Source: JBOHBN01 sp050698355 (lineage in GTDB: Bacteria > Actinomycetota > Actinomycetes > Streptosporangiales > WHST01). Taken from it: a DNA stretch of 25,635 nucleotides. Below the pieces are notes generated by a model that did not search any database, was not told the origin of the DNA, and saw only the letters and a program-made list of their open reading frames with translations. Shown in pieces: positions 13,862 to 23,788 of the stretch (positions within the stretch are counted from its first letter, which is position 1; each line of letters begins with the position of its first letter). The stretch spans positions 1-25,635 of the forward strand of contig JBOHBN010000301.1 of assembly GCA_050698355.1 (NCBI GenBank), written 5' to 3'. A program made the translations under genes and the position numbers.

Positions 13862-14721
13862 GCGCCCGCCGGCTGATGGCGTGCCTCGGCGAGGCCGTCC
13901 CACGGGGCCTTGGTGGGGTAGCGGGTACGGCCCTCCGGGCAGTGCTGGGCGAAGTCGCACCAGTGGCACTGCGGCCCCGGCCGCGCCGGGAACACCTCGT
14001 CCATCCGCTCCTCTGACAGACCTTCCCTGTACGCCTCGTCGGCGGCTGCCGCCTCCCGGCCGATGTCCTCCGCGCGGCCGAGCTGCCTGCGTAGCCCCGG
14101 CTCGCCGTGCTCCCAGGAGAGCACCTCGCCGGTCGACAGGTGGTGCAGCTCCACCCGCCGGCACGGCCGGCGCAGCACGCGCTCGCTGCAGACCGCGTAG
14201 AGCGCGAGCGCCATCGACGCGCGCGCGTCGTCGACCGTGAGCGCGTGCCGCCCGGTCTTGTAGTCGACCACCACCAGCTCGCCGCCGCGGTCGTCCAGCC
14301 TGTCTACCCGGCCGGACAGCGCGAGCGCCTCGGTGCGGGTCGACACGACCCGCTCGACACCGACCGGCTCGTCGTACGGGTCGAGCTCGGCGGCGTACCG
14401 CTCGACCATCGCCCGGGCACGTTCGCGGGCCTGCCCGGACTGCTGGTCGTCGGCGTACCCGTCGGTAAGCCAGCCCTCGTCGAGCAGCCGCGCGGCGGCC
14501 TCAGGCGTGCGTCGATGTACGGGCAGCCGCCACCAACCGGCGAGGGCCGAGTGCACGCTCGCGCCGAGCGAGTTGTGCGCCCACGGCGGGCCCTTCGGCG
14601 GTCGCGGCCGGTCGAGGTACGCCATCCGGTAGCGGCGCGGGCAGTCCAGCCAGGTCGCCAGGCGCGACGGGGTGCACGCGTACAGCCGCCGCGGCATGCC
14701 CTCGAACCCCAGCTGGCTCAC
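13858..14721 (-). CDS. RecB/Cas4-like PD-(D/E)XK nuclease with Fe-S cluster motif
   Basis: A 287-residue stand-alone nuclease of the RecB-exonuclease (PDDEXK_1) family. His57 (GASVHSAL), Asp140 (GRVDRLD) and Asp153-x-Lys155 (VVDYKTG) form the active site. Cys27 and the C-terminal set Cys252, Cys255 and Cys261 (CHWCDFAQHC) match the 4Fe-4S cluster ligands of AddB- and Cas4-type nucleases. The Gln of the usual QxxxY motif is Ala (ALALYA). GTG 14721 is chosen because AAGGGAAGGAG lies 4 nt upstream; GTG 14745 in frame has no such site. No cas genes, helicase or CRISPR repeats are near, so this is probably a housekeeping repair nuclease. Confidence 0.85.
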   Translation of the reverse strand: MSQLGFEGMPRRLYACTPSRLATWLDCPRRYRMAYLDRPRPPKGPPWAHNSLGASVHSALAGWWRLPVHRRTPEAAARLLDEGWLTDGYADDQQSGQARERARAMVERYAAELDPYDEPVGVERVVSTRTEALALSGRVDRLDDRGGELVVVDYKTGRHALTVDDARASMALALYAVCSERVLRRPCRRVELHHLSTGEVLSWEHGEPGLRRQLGRAEDIGREAAAADEAYREGLSEERMDEVFPARPGPQCHWCDFAQHCPEGRTRYPTKAPWDGLAEARHQPAGA

Positions 14722-14734
14722 GCTGCTCCTTCCC

Positions 14735-14824
14735 TTGTCGATCACGGTATGTACGCTGACGCATGCTTCCCACTGCCAGCACGGTGAGGGAAGTGGGTGC
14801 CAGGGTACTTACCGTGATCGACAA
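14735..14824. repeat. 90-bp element with 20-bp inverted arms
   Basis: TTGTCGATCACGGTA at 14735-14749 is the exact reverse complement of 14810-14824. After one mismatch GTAC (14751-14754) pairs with GTAC (14805-14808). Within the 50-nt centre CCCACT (14769-14774) and AGTGGG (14792-14797) form a further stem. The element lies between the ffh stop and the nuclease start, both on the minus strand, so it may be the ffh terminator, an operator pair or a miniature inverted-repeat element. I see no flanking target duplication. Confidence 0.55.
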
Positions 14825-14864
14825 CGACGGGGCCGTCGGTTCTCTCGTCGGCGTACGGGGACGC

Positions 14865-16472
<1,608 letters not shown>

Positions 16473-16488
16473 AGGAGCAATCCTCGGT

Positions 16489-17433
16489 CTATGGGTTCGG
16501 AACCCTTTCAGGGTATCGACCCGGCCCCGCGCCGTCGCCAAGGACGGCGAGCGCGGCCCGTACGCTGCCGTCCGACACCGCGAGCGCCTCGGTCGCCCGG
16601 TCGGCGTCGGTGCCGGCCAGCACCGAGACGAGCGCGGCGCGCAGGTTGCCGCCCGCGGTGGACAGCGCGGTCGCGCAGGTCGCCGCGTCCAGCCCGGTCG
16701 CCTCGACCAGGATGCGCACCGAACGCTTGCGCAGCTTGTCGTTCGTCGCGGTGAGGTGGACCATCAGGTTGGAGTACGTGCGGCCGAGCCGCACCATCAT
16801 CGCGGTGGACAGCGCGTTGAGCACGAGCTTCGTCGCCGTGCCCGCCTTCAGCCTGGTGCTGCCGGCGATCGCCTCCGGGCCGGTATCCACCCCGATGTGC
16901 ACGTCGGCAAGGACCGCGAGCGGCGCGGCCGGGTTCGCGGTCACCAGCACCGTGGCCGCGCCGGCCGTACCGGCCCGGCGCAGTGCGCCACCGACGTACG
17001 GGGTGCGGCCGCTCGCCGCGATACCGACCGCGATGTCGACGGCACCGAGCTCGGCGGCCGCGCGTGCACCGGCGGCCTCGTCGTCCTCCACGTCCTCGAC
17101 GGCCTTGGTGAGCGCCTCTGCGCCGCCGGCGTGATGGGCGACGACGAGGCCGCGGTCCATCGCGAACGTAGGGGGCAGCTCGGCGGCGTCCAGCGCAGCG
17201 AGCCGGCCCGACGTACCCGCGCCGAAGTAGTGCATGCGGCCGCCGGAACGCAGGCGCTCGACCGCGGTGTCGACGGCAACGGCGAGCTCGGGAAGCACCC
17301 GCGCGACCGCCGCCGGTACCAGGGCGTCCTCGTCGTTGAGAAGCCGGAGGATCTCTACGGTCGGCAGCAGGTCGATGCCGTCGGTGCGTGGGTTGCGTTC
17401 CTCGGTGGGAATGCCGTCGCGGTGAATCGTCAT
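16489..17433 (-). CDS. murQ: N-acetylmuramic acid 6-phosphate etherase MurQ
   Basis: A 314-residue SIS-domain lyase that removes the lactyl ether from MurNAc-6-phosphate, yielding GlcNAc-6-phosphate and lactate, in peptidoglycan recycling. The signature YFGAGTSGRLAALDAAELPPTF lies at 69-90, and Glu85 and Glu116 correspond to the catalytic Glu83 and Glu114 of the E. coli enzyme. The N-terminal EERNPRTDGID (11-21) is also characteristic. The start, ATG 17433, overlaps the murR stop by one base (TGATG). It lies between murR and ffh in a minus-strand run with nagZ, which would release its amino-sugar substrates. No MurNAc PTS or kinase gene is visible here. Confidence 0.95.
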   Translation of the reverse strand: MTIHRDGIPTEERNPRTDGIDLLPTVEILRLLNDEDALVPAAVARVLPELAVAVDTAVERLRSGGRMHYFGAGTSGRLAALDAAELPPTFAMDRGLVVAHHAGGAEALTKAVEDVEDDEAAGARAAAELGAVDIAVGIAASGRTPYVGGALRRAGTAGAATVLVTANPAAPLAVLADVHIGVDTGPEAIAGSTRLKAGTATKLVLNALSTAMMVRLGRTYSNLMVHLTATNDKLRKRSVRILVEATGLDAATCATALSTAGGNLRAALVSVLAGTDADRATEALAVSDGSVRAALAVLGDGAGPGRYPERVPNP

Positions 17434-18323
17434 CAGTCGCCGCGCCGGGACGAGACGGCGAGCCGGGTGGCCGCGAGCGCGTCGCGGGCCTCGTCGTACG
17501 TCCGCTGGGCGACGCCGACGAACACGCAGTCGATCACGCTGAGCTGGGCGATACGGCTGGCCGTCGCACCGGAACGGAAGGTCGTCTCCCGTGCTGCGGT
17601 GCTGAGCACGAGGTCGGCCGTCGTCGCGATCCGCGAGCGCGGGTAGTTCGTGAGCGCGACGGTCGTGGCGCCGTGCCTGTTGGCCTCCGCGAGCGCGTCG
17701 ATGGTGTCGTCGGTCTCCCCGGAGTGCGAGATCGCGAACGCGACATCGCCCTCGCGCAGGAGTGCGGCGCTGGTGAGCATGATGTGGGTGTCGGACCACG
17801 CGTACGTGGCGCGACCGATGCGGTGCAGCTTCTGCTGCAGGTCGAGCGCGACGAACGCGCTGGCGCCCACGCCGTAGATGTCGGCGCGGCGGGCGCCGGC
17901 GAACGCCTCCACAACCTGGGTGAGCGCGGCCACGTCCAGCTGCTCGGCGGTCTCCTCCACCGCGCGGGCGTCGTGCCAGCCGACCTTGCGTACGACGTCG
18001 CTGAGGCTGTCACCTGGCGAGATGTCGCCGCCGGGGCTGCCCTGCTCGGACCCCGCCTCGCGGCCCGCGTCGGATGCCAGCGCCAGGCGCAACCCCGGGT
18101 AGCCCTCGAACCCGATGGCGCGGCAGAACCGGATCACCGTCGTCTCCGAGGTACCGCAGGCACGGGCCAGCTCGGTGATGGTGAGCGTCGGGGTGCCGAC
18201 CGGATCGGCAAGGATGTGCTGCGCGACGCGCTGCTCCGCCGGCCGCAGCGATGGCAGCAGGGCCCGGATCCGTACCTGGACGCCGCCGGCCTGGGGCGGC
18301 GCGGACTCTCGCGAACCGCTCAC
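17433..18323 (-). CDS. murR: MurR/RpiR-family transcriptional regulator with SIS domain
   Basis: A 296-residue regulator. The RpiR helix-turn-helix is at about 18-95: LRPAEQRVAQHIL, then ELARACGTSETTVIRFCRAIGF. The SIS sugar-phosphate-binding domain covers about 130-270: IYGVGASAFVALDLQQKLHRIG and ISHSGETDDTIDA carry the loop residues. The likely ligand is MurNAc-6-phosphate or GlcNAc-6-phosphate, given the adjoining murQ and nagZ. GTG 18323 is chosen because AGGAG lies about 8 nt upstream; GTG 18341 in frame has none. It is downstream of nagZ by 50 nt and coupled to murQ by overlap. A GAAAGTTTC palindrome upstream is a candidate operator. The name murR rests on family and context. Confidence 0.88.
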   Translation of the reverse strand: MSGSRESAPPQAGGVQVRIRALLPSLRPAEQRVAQHILADPVGTPTLTITELARACGTSETTVIRFCRAIGFEGYPGLRLALASDAGREAGSEQGSPGGDISPGDSLSDVVRKVGWHDARAVEETAEQLDVAALTQVVEAFAGARRADIYGVGASAFVALDLQQKLHRIGRATYAWSDTHIMLTSAALLREGDVAFAISHSGETDDTIDALAEANRHGATTVALTNYPRSRIATTADLVLSTAARETTFRSGATASRIAQLSVIDCVFVGVAQRTYDEARDALAATRLAVSSRRGD

Positions 18324-18345
18324 CTGGGACGCTCCTGACACGTAA

Positions 18346-18354
18346 GAAAGTTTC
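18346..18354. promoter_or_regulatory. GAAAGTTTC palindrome, candidate MurR operator
   Basis: The odd-centred palindrome GAAAGTTTC lies in the 50-bp gap between nagZ and murR. RpiR-family regulators often bind GAAA/TTTC half-sites. A -10-like TAGGAT on the minus strand lies at about 18361-18366, so the site could control a promoter for murR-murQ. Only 9 bp, hence tentative. Confidence 0.35.
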
Positions 18355-18373
18355 CGGCATGATCCTATCCCGG

Positions 18374-20077
18374 TCAATGCCCTTGCCGCGTAGCGGTTCC
18401 GTTCAGTCCGTGTCCGTAGCCGAACATCTCCCCCTCGCCCGCTGCGGGCACCGCGACCGGTAGCCGCCCACGCGGCTGGACCTCGCCGACGAGCACGCGG
18501 GCGAGCGCGCGCATTGAGACCGCGGAGTCGTTGTACGTGAGCAGCATGGTCGGCGCGTCGACCGCGGCCAGGTCGGCCGGGTCGCGGACGGCCACGACCG
18601 CCACCCGCGAGCCGCGCTCGACCAGCCCCCGAACGACCGCCTCCTCCGCGCCGCTCCCGCCGTCGGCGTTCCTGCCGTGCAGGACCACGACCAGGCCACG
18701 TTCCCCTGCCTGCTCCGCCGCCGCTGCCGCCCTGTCCGGTGCCGTGGCGTCGGCACGGACGACGTGCGCCGACCGGCCGCGACCCTCGAGCTCGCCGGCC
18801 AGGACGTACGAACCGGCGTCGGCGCCACCGGTCACTACGACCCGCTCGTCGCCCGCGACGGGAACGGCTCCGGCGTCGTCGCGGACGAGGGTCACGCCGC
18901 GGTCGCTGATCCGGTCGGCGCTGCGGGTGTGCCGCCCGGTTCCGACGGACTTGATGACCTCGGTCTCGTCCACGTACGGCTGCTCGAAAAGCCCGTGCGC
19001 GTACTTCAGCCGGAGCACGCGCGCCACCGACTCGTCGATCCGCTGCTCGCTGAGCTTCCCGGCGCGCACCGCGTCGAGCACCGCGTTCCAGGCCAGCTCG
19101 AGGTCCTCGGGCATGAGCAGCTGGTCGGCGCCGGCGAGCAGCGCACGTACGGGGATCTGCTCGTCGCGCTCGCGCATCCGCACGCCCTGCATGCGCAGCG
19201 AGTCGGTGCAGATCACCCCGTCGAAGCCGAGTTCCTCGCGCAGGATGCCGGTGAGGATCGGCGCGGACAGCGTCGCCGGATCGCCGGAGGGGTCGAGCGC
19301 GGGGACCACGATGTGCGCGGTCATCACGGTGTCGGCGCCGGCCTCGATGACCGCCCGGAACGGCGGCGCATCGATGCGCTCCCATTCCGCCCTGGTGTGC
19401 GAGATGACGGGCACGCCGACGTGACTGTCGGTCTCGGTGTCGCCGTGGCCGGGGAAGTGCTTTGCCGTGGCGATGACGCCGCCGTCGGCGTACCCGGAGA
19501 GCTGCGCGACGGCCAGCCGCGACACCAGCCGCGGGTCCGAGCCGTACGAGCGCACGCCGATCACCGGGTTGTGCGGGTTGACGGCTACATCGACGTCCGG
19601 CGCGTGGTCGTGGTTGATCCCGACCGCGCGCAGCTCACGGCCGGTGACGACCGCCGCCCGGTACGCGTCCTTCGCGCGGCGCGTGGCACCGAGCGCCATG
19701 TTGCCCGGCAGCTCGGTGAACGGCGGCCCGAGCCGCACGACCGCGCCCTGCTCCTGGTCCACCGAGACGAGCAGCGGGATGCCCGTACGGCTGTCTTCGA
19801 CGGCGGCGCGCTGCAAGCCGTTGGACAGCCGCGCGATCTGGACCGGCGTGCCGAGGTTGTCCGACCAGCCGAAGTAGATGACACCGCCGACTCCGTACCT
19901 GCGCACGATGTCGCCGGGCGCCTCGGCACCGAAGCTGTCCCTGTTGCGTGCCGCGTTCGCAGGCGTCGACCGCTCGGCGTCCTGCCCGTACACGTACGTG
20001 ACGAACAGCTGACCGACCTTCTCCTCGAGCGTCAGCTCACCGAGCGTCTGCGCGACCCGCTCGTCCAGAGTCCCCAT
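18374..20077 (-). CDS. nagZ: beta-N-acetylhexosaminidase, GH3 family (NagZ type)
   Basis: A 567-residue glycoside hydrolase family 3 enzyme that cleaves GlcNAc from muropeptides. The NagZ signature KHFPGHGDTETDSH lies at 206-219, with the Asp-His dyad typical of acid/base catalysis in this subfamily. Asp292 in VICTDSLRM is the nucleophile. A second domain (about 400-567) is a GH3 C-terminal domain, giving the two-domain form found in Gram-positives. No signal peptide is seen, so it should act in the cytoplasm. ATG 20077 has a weak AGGGTTGG site. It heads the nagZ-murR-murQ run. Some actinobacterial relatives are phosphorylases rather than hydrolases, which sequence alone does not settle. Confidence 0.92.
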   Translation of the reverse strand: MGTLDERVAQTLGELTLEEKVGQLFVTYVYGQDAERSTPANAARNRDSFGAEAPGDIVRRYGVGGVIYFGWSDNLGTPVQIARLSNGLQRAAVEDSRTGIPLLVSVDQEQGAVVRLGPPFTELPGNMALGATRRAKDAYRAAVVTGRELRAVGINHDHAPDVDVAVNPHNPVIGVRSYGSDPRLVSRLAVAQLSGYADGGVIATAKHFPGHGDTETDSHVGVPVISHTRAEWERIDAPPFRAVIEAGADTVMTAHIVVPALDPSGDPATLSAPILTGILREELGFDGVICTDSLRMQGVRMRERDEQIPVRALLAGADQLLMPEDLELAWNAVLDAVRAGKLSEQRIDESVARVLRLKYAHGLFEQPYVDETEVIKSVGTGRHTRSADRISDRGVTLVRDDAGAVPVAGDERVVVTGGADAGSYVLAGELEGRGRSAHVVRADATAPDRAAAAAEQAGERGLVVVLHGRNADGGSGAEEAVVRGLVERGSRVAVVAVRDPADLAAVDAPTMLLTYNDSAVSMRALARVLVGEVQPRGRLPVAVPAAGEGEMFGYGHGLNGTATRQGH

Positions 20078-20110
20078 GGACCAACCCTAGGAGACCAACA
20101 GGCATGTGAC

Positions 20111-21481
20111 TTAACCGCGAAGCGCGGCGGCGAGCAGGTCCAGGCCGCGGTCCAGCTCGGCGTCCGAGCAGCCGCCGTACCCGACGACCAGTCCCGGCGG
20201 CCCGGCGATCGACCGCCGGTAGTGCGCCAGCGTGTCCACGTCCACGCCGGCGTCGGCCGCGGCGGCGCGTACGGCCTCCGCGTCCGTTCCGGCGGGCAGC
20301 AGCAGCGTCACGTGGATCCCCGCCTCCTGACCGACGACCCGGCCGAACGGCTCGAGCGCCGCGCACACCCGCGTACGCCGTTTCGCGTACCGGCGCCGGT
20401 CGCGCCTGATCGCCTGGTCGACCTGCCCGTCGGCGAGCAGACCGAGCAACGCCTGCTGCGACGGCCACGCGGGCCAGTCGCCCATGCCGGAGCGCCACGC
20501 CGCGATCCGCTCGACCAGCGCGGCGTCGGCGACGAGCCAGCCGAGGCGTAGCGCGGGGCCGAGGACCTTCGACACGGTGCCGAGGTAGACCACGCGCCGG
20601 CGGTCCAACTGCGCGAGCGCGGGCAGCGGCTCGACGTCGTAGCGGAATTCGCCGTCGTAGTCGTCCTCCACGACCAGCGCGTGGTGGCGGCGCGCCCAAC
20701 CGATGAGCGCGGTCCTGCGGGCGGCCGGCAGCCGCCCGCCCAGCGGGTACTGGTGCGCGGGCGTCACGTACACGGCCGACAGCCGGGGCGGCAACCGGTC
20801 GACGACGACGCCCTCCTCGTCCACCGGGCAGTCCACGAGCTTCCCCGGGCCGATGGCCCTGGCCGCCGAGCGGTAACCGGGATCCTCCAGGCCGACCCGG
20901 TCGTGCTGCGTGGCCGCCAGCAGCAGCCGCAGCCCGTGCGTGGTCCCGTCCGTGACGAGCACCTCCTCCGGGTCGCACGCGACGCCACGCGCGCGGGCCA
21001 GGTACTCCGCGAGCGCCGCGCGTAGGTCGGGCAGCCCGTACGGGTCCGGGTACCCAGGCGGCGGCACCCGCGCGGACACCTCGCGCCACGCACGCCGCCA
21101 GCCCGGCTCGGCCCGCGCGGCGGCCAGCGGCATGCCGGGACGCAGCGAGATGAGCGGGCACTCGTGCGTTGTAACCGGGCGGCGCCCCGAGCTGCGCCCC
21201 CGCGGGCGCAGCTCACCGACGTCGGCCACGAACGTGCCGGCGCCTGCGCGGCCCTCCACCCAGCCCTCGGCCCGCAGCTGGTCGTAGGCCATCTGCGCTA
21301 CCGCGCGGGAGACCCCGAGCTGCCGGGCCAGCTCCCTGGTCGCCGGCAGCCGCCAGCCCGGGCGCAGCACCCGGCGCCTGATCTGCTCGCGCAGGCCGTC
21401 GGCGAGCTGGCGGGGGATGGTGTGCGGCGCCGCGCGGTCCACCGTCAGCGCGGGCTCGGCGGCCACCGTACGTCCCACCAT
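20111..21481 (-). CDS. MocR-family (GntR/aminotransferase) transcriptional regulator
   Basis: A 456-residue fusion of a GntR winged helix and a PLP-dependent fold type I aminotransferase-like domain. The HTH is at about 20-88: LADGLREQIRR, LPATRELARQLGVSRAVAQMAYDQL, AGAGTFV. The effector domain (about 110-456) keeps EDDYDGEFRY at 272-281 and Lys305 in GTVSKVLGPALRLG, the PLP-linking lysine. ATG 21481, or the next codon GTG 21478, follows GGGGAGG; the frame runs to 21535 without a better site. It is divergent from a pyridoxamine-phosphate-oxidase-like gene, a familiar arrangement in which MocR proteins such as PdxR sense PLP and regulate the neighbour. NagZ follows by 33 nt. Confidence 0.9.
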   Translation of the reverse strand: MVGRTVAAEPALTVDRAAPHTIPRQLADGLREQIRRRVLRPGWRLPATRELARQLGVSRAVAQMAYDQLRAEGWVEGRAGAGTFVADVGELRPRGRSSGRRPVTTHECPLISLRPGMPLAAARAEPGWRRAWREVSARVPPPGYPDPYGLPDLRAALAEYLARARGVACDPEEVLVTDGTTHGLRLLLAATQHDRVGLEDPGYRSAARAIGPGKLVDCPVDEEGVVVDRLPPRLSAVYVTPAHQYPLGGRLPAARRTALIGWARRHHALVVEDDYDGEFRYDVEPLPALAQLDRRRVVYLGTVSKVLGPALRLGWLVADAALVERIAAWRSGMGDWPAWPSQQALLGLLADGQVDQAIRRDRRRYAKRRTRVCAALEPFGRVVGQEAGIHVTLLLPAGTDAEAVRAAAADAGVDVDTLAHYRRSIAGPPGLVVGYGGCSDAELDRGLDLLAAALRG

Positions 21482-21515
21482 GGCCTCCCCATGGCCTGTC
21501 GAACTCGGTACGAAT

Positions 21516-21534
21516 TGGGCTGGATGCCAGTCCA
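21516..21534. promoter_or_regulatory. inverted repeat in the MocR/flavoprotein divergent region
   Basis: TGGGCTGG, ATG and CCAGTCCA form an 8-bp inverted repeat with one mismatch. It lies 35 bp from the MocR start and 22 bp from the divergent gene. It is a candidate MocR operator; a weak -35/-10 pair (TTGGGC, TATCCC) for the plus-strand gene overlaps it. Confidence 0.4.
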
Positions 21535-21556
21535 CTTATCCCACCATCATGGAGGA

Positions 21557-22252
21557 GTGACGACAACCGAGCAACCGCTGTCCGGCACCCCGCGCACCCG
21601 CCTCGGTCGCAAGCGCGACCGCGCCGTCGTCGACCGCGAGGCGCTCGCCGAGGTGCTGCACGCCGGGTTCGTCTGCCATCTCGGCTTCGTGCGCGAGGGC
21701 GCGCCGGTCGTCCTGCCGACCTCGTACGCCGCCGACATGGGCCCGGATGCACCGGACGCGCCGGACGGCACGCTGTACCTGCACGGCTCGGTCGCGGCGC
21801 ACAGCCTGCTGGCCGCTCCGGACCAGACGGTCTGCGTGACGGTCACGCACGTGGACGGCCTCGTGCTCGCCAGGTCGGGTTTCGACTCCTCGATGAACTA
21901 CCGCAGTGCGGTCGTGTTCGGGCGCCCGCGCATCCTCGTCGACGACGAGAAGCGGCACGCGCTCGACCTGCTCGTCGACCACCTCGTGCCGGGACGTGCC
22001 GCCGCCGTACGGGCGATGACGCGCAAGGACCTCGCGGCGACCACCGTGCTCGCGCTGCCGCTCACCGAGGTGTCACTCAAGGTACGCGACGGCGGGGTGA
22101 ACGAGGAGCCGGAGGACACCGAGCTGCCGATCTGGGCCGGTGTCGTGCCGCTGCACCTCGCTGCGGGCGCACCACAACCTTCACCGGACTGCGCGCTTCC
22201 GGTGCCCGAGCACGTCACCGCGCGGGTCCGCGACCTGCGTCCACCGGCGTGA
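21557..22252 (+). CDS. pyridoxamine 5-prime-phosphate oxidase-family flavoprotein
   Basis: A 231-residue split-barrel FMN-binding protein of the Pyridox_ox_2/NimA-like group. Recognisable are the start RTRLGRKRDRAVVDREAL, the strand pair HAGFVCHLGFVREGAPVVLPTSYA, LYLHGSVAAHSLL and the late SMNYRSAVVFGRPR. It probably reduces or oxidises a small substrate using FMN, F420 or haem; function unknown. GTG 21557 is listed, with GGAGGA touching the start codon, an unusually short spacing. ATG 21524 in frame is an alternative but lies in the putative operator. It is divergent from the MocR gene and overlaps the convergent tctA by 38 bp. Confidence 0.82.
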   Translation: MTTTEQPLSGTPRTRLGRKRDRAVVDREALAEVLHAGFVCHLGFVREGAPVVLPTSYAADMGPDAPDAPDGTLYLHGSVAAHSLLAAPDQTVCVTVTHVDGLVLARSGFDSSMNYRSAVVFGRPRILVDDEKRHALDLLVDHLVPGRAAAVRAMTRKDLAATTVLALPLTEVSLKVRDGGVNEEPEDTELPIWAGVVPLHLAAGAPQPSPDCALPVPEHVTARVRDLRPPA

Positions 22253-23777
22253 CGGGCTCCTCGGCCGCCGTCCGGTTCCTGCGGCGGCGTACGAGCCGGT
22301 AGCCGAGCGGGGCGAGGACGATCACCGCCATGATGACCAGGAGCGTGAGCGAGACCGGGCGGTGCACGAAGATGCCGAACGACCCGCCCGAGATGATCAT
22401 CGTCTGGCGCAGCGTCTGCTCGGCCAGCGGCCCGAGGACGAGCGCGATGACGGTCGCCGCGGGCGAGAACCCGTACCGCTTCATGAAGAAGCCCGCCACG
22501 CCGCAGGCAAGCATGATCCACACCTCGACGATGCTGCCGTTGACCGTGTACGTGCCGACCACGCAGAGCACGACGATGATCGGTGCCAGCACCCGGTACG
22601 GCACGCGCGCCACGCTCGCGAACACCGGGATGAAGAAAATGTTCAGCACCACGAGCACGACATTGCCGAGGTACATGCTCGCGATCAGCCCCCAGGCGAA
22701 GTCCGGGTGCTGAGTCATCAGCAGCGGGCCCGGCTCCAGACCCCACAACAGAAACCCCGCGAGTAGGACCGCGGTCGAGGCGGAACCCGGAATGCCGAGA
22801 GTCAGCAGCGGGACCATCGCGCCCTCGCTGGCCGCGTTGTTCGCCGTCTCAGGCGCGACGATGCCCGCGATGGCACCCTTGCCGAACCTCTCCGGTTTCT
22901 TGGAGAGCGACTTCTCCAGGCTGTAGCCCATGAGCGATGCCACGGTGGCGCCCGCGCCCGGGACGATGCCGACGATGAAGCCGAGGAACGAGTGGCGAAC
23001 CATCGTCCACTTGCTCTCCGCCCAGTCCGCCGCGGTCGGCCAGAACCCGCGGCTACGCACGCTCACGTGGGCGTACGCGGTGTCCCGGCTCGTGTGCCGG
23101 CCCTGGTAGAGGCTCCAGAACAGCTCACCCAGGCCGAAGAGGCCGATGGCGACCGGGATGAAGTTCACGCCGTCGATCAGCTCCGCCGACCCGAACGTGT
23201 ACCTGGGCCGGCCGGTGCCGATGTCCACGCCGACGGTCGCCAGCCCGAATCCCAGCAGCGCCGAGATCACCCCGTACAACCGGTTGCCACCGACGATGAC
23301 CACCAGCGTCAGCAGGCCCATGATGACGACCAGGAAGAGCTCGGGAGGACCGAAGCTGCTGGCGACGCGGGCGAGCGGCGGGGCGAACAGGGTGATCAGG
23401 ATGACCCCGATCGTCCCCGCCACGAACGACCCGACGGTCGCCATCACGAGGGCGGGCCCGGCACGTCCCTGCCGGGCCAGCGGGTACCCGTCGAAGGTGG
23501 TCGCGACCGTCGCCGACTCGCCCGGGGTGTTGATCAGTACGGAGGTGATCGTCCCTCCGTACATGGCGCCGTAGTAGATCGCGGCGAGCATGATGATCGC
23601 GGCGCTGGGGTCCATGCCGAAGGTGACCGGCAGCAGGATCGCCATCCCCGCGGACGGTCCGAGCGCGGGCATCACCCCGACCACCATCCCGATGACGACA
23701 CCCGCGATGAGCAGCGCGAAGGTCGCCGGGCTCAGCACGGTGGCGATGCCGTCGAGAAGGCCGCTCAGTGGATCCAC
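22215..23777 (-). CDS. tctA: TctA, large membrane subunit of a tripartite tricarboxylate transporter
   Basis: A 520-residue membrane protein with about twelve segments. The family signatures are clear: PGESATVATTFDGYPLARQG in the first half and ETANNAASEGAMVPLLTLGIPG in the second. It pairs with TctB as the sodium- or proton-driven permease fed by the TctC binding protein. GTG 23777 follows GGGGGAA and lies 11 nt after the tctB stop; the open frame to 23900 overlaps tctB and is rejected. The tail RRRRNRTAAEEP is hydrophilic. Its 3-prime end overlaps the convergent flavoprotein gene by 38 bp. Substrate is a carboxylate of unknown identity. Confidence 0.93.
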   Translation of the reverse strand: MDPLSGLLDGIATVLSPATFALLIAGVVIGMVVGVMPALGPSAGMAILLPVTFGMDPSAAIIMLAAIYYGAMYGGTITSVLINTPGESATVATTFDGYPLARQGRAGPALVMATVGSFVAGTIGVILITLFAPPLARVASSFGPPELFLVVIMGLLTLVVIVGGNRLYGVISALLGFGLATVGVDIGTGRPRYTFGSAELIDGVNFIPVAIGLFGLGELFWSLYQGRHTSRDTAYAHVSVRSRGFWPTAADWAESKWTMVRHSFLGFIVGIVPGAGATVASLMGYSLEKSLSKKPERFGKGAIAGIVAPETANNAASEGAMVPLLTLGIPGSASTAVLLAGFLLWGLEPGPLLMTQHPDFAWGLIASMYLGNVVLVVLNIFFIPVFASVARVPYRVLAPIIVVLCVVGTYTVNGSIVEVWIMLACGVAGFFMKRYGFSPAATVIALVLGPLAEQTLRQTMIISGGSFGIFVHRPVSLTLLVIMAVIVLAPLGYRLVRRRRNRTAAEEPVTPVDAGRGPAR

Positions 23778-23788
23778 GATGTTTCCCC

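Noticed and set aside
14722..14864. SRP 4.5S RNA gene next to ffh
   Set aside because: The region folds, but the conserved SRP RNA tetraloop and asymmetric-loop sequence (GGAAGCAGC-type) is absent.
17433..19385. Extension of murR upstream to a 650-residue protein
   Set aside because: The extra part is an out-of-frame overlap of nagZ; the HTH begins right after GTG 18323, which has its own AGGAG.
18677..20551. 624-codon plus-strand ORF opposite nagZ
   Set aside because: Antisense to the clear GH3 active-site motifs, with low-complexity Arg/Asp/Val sequence and no ribosome site.
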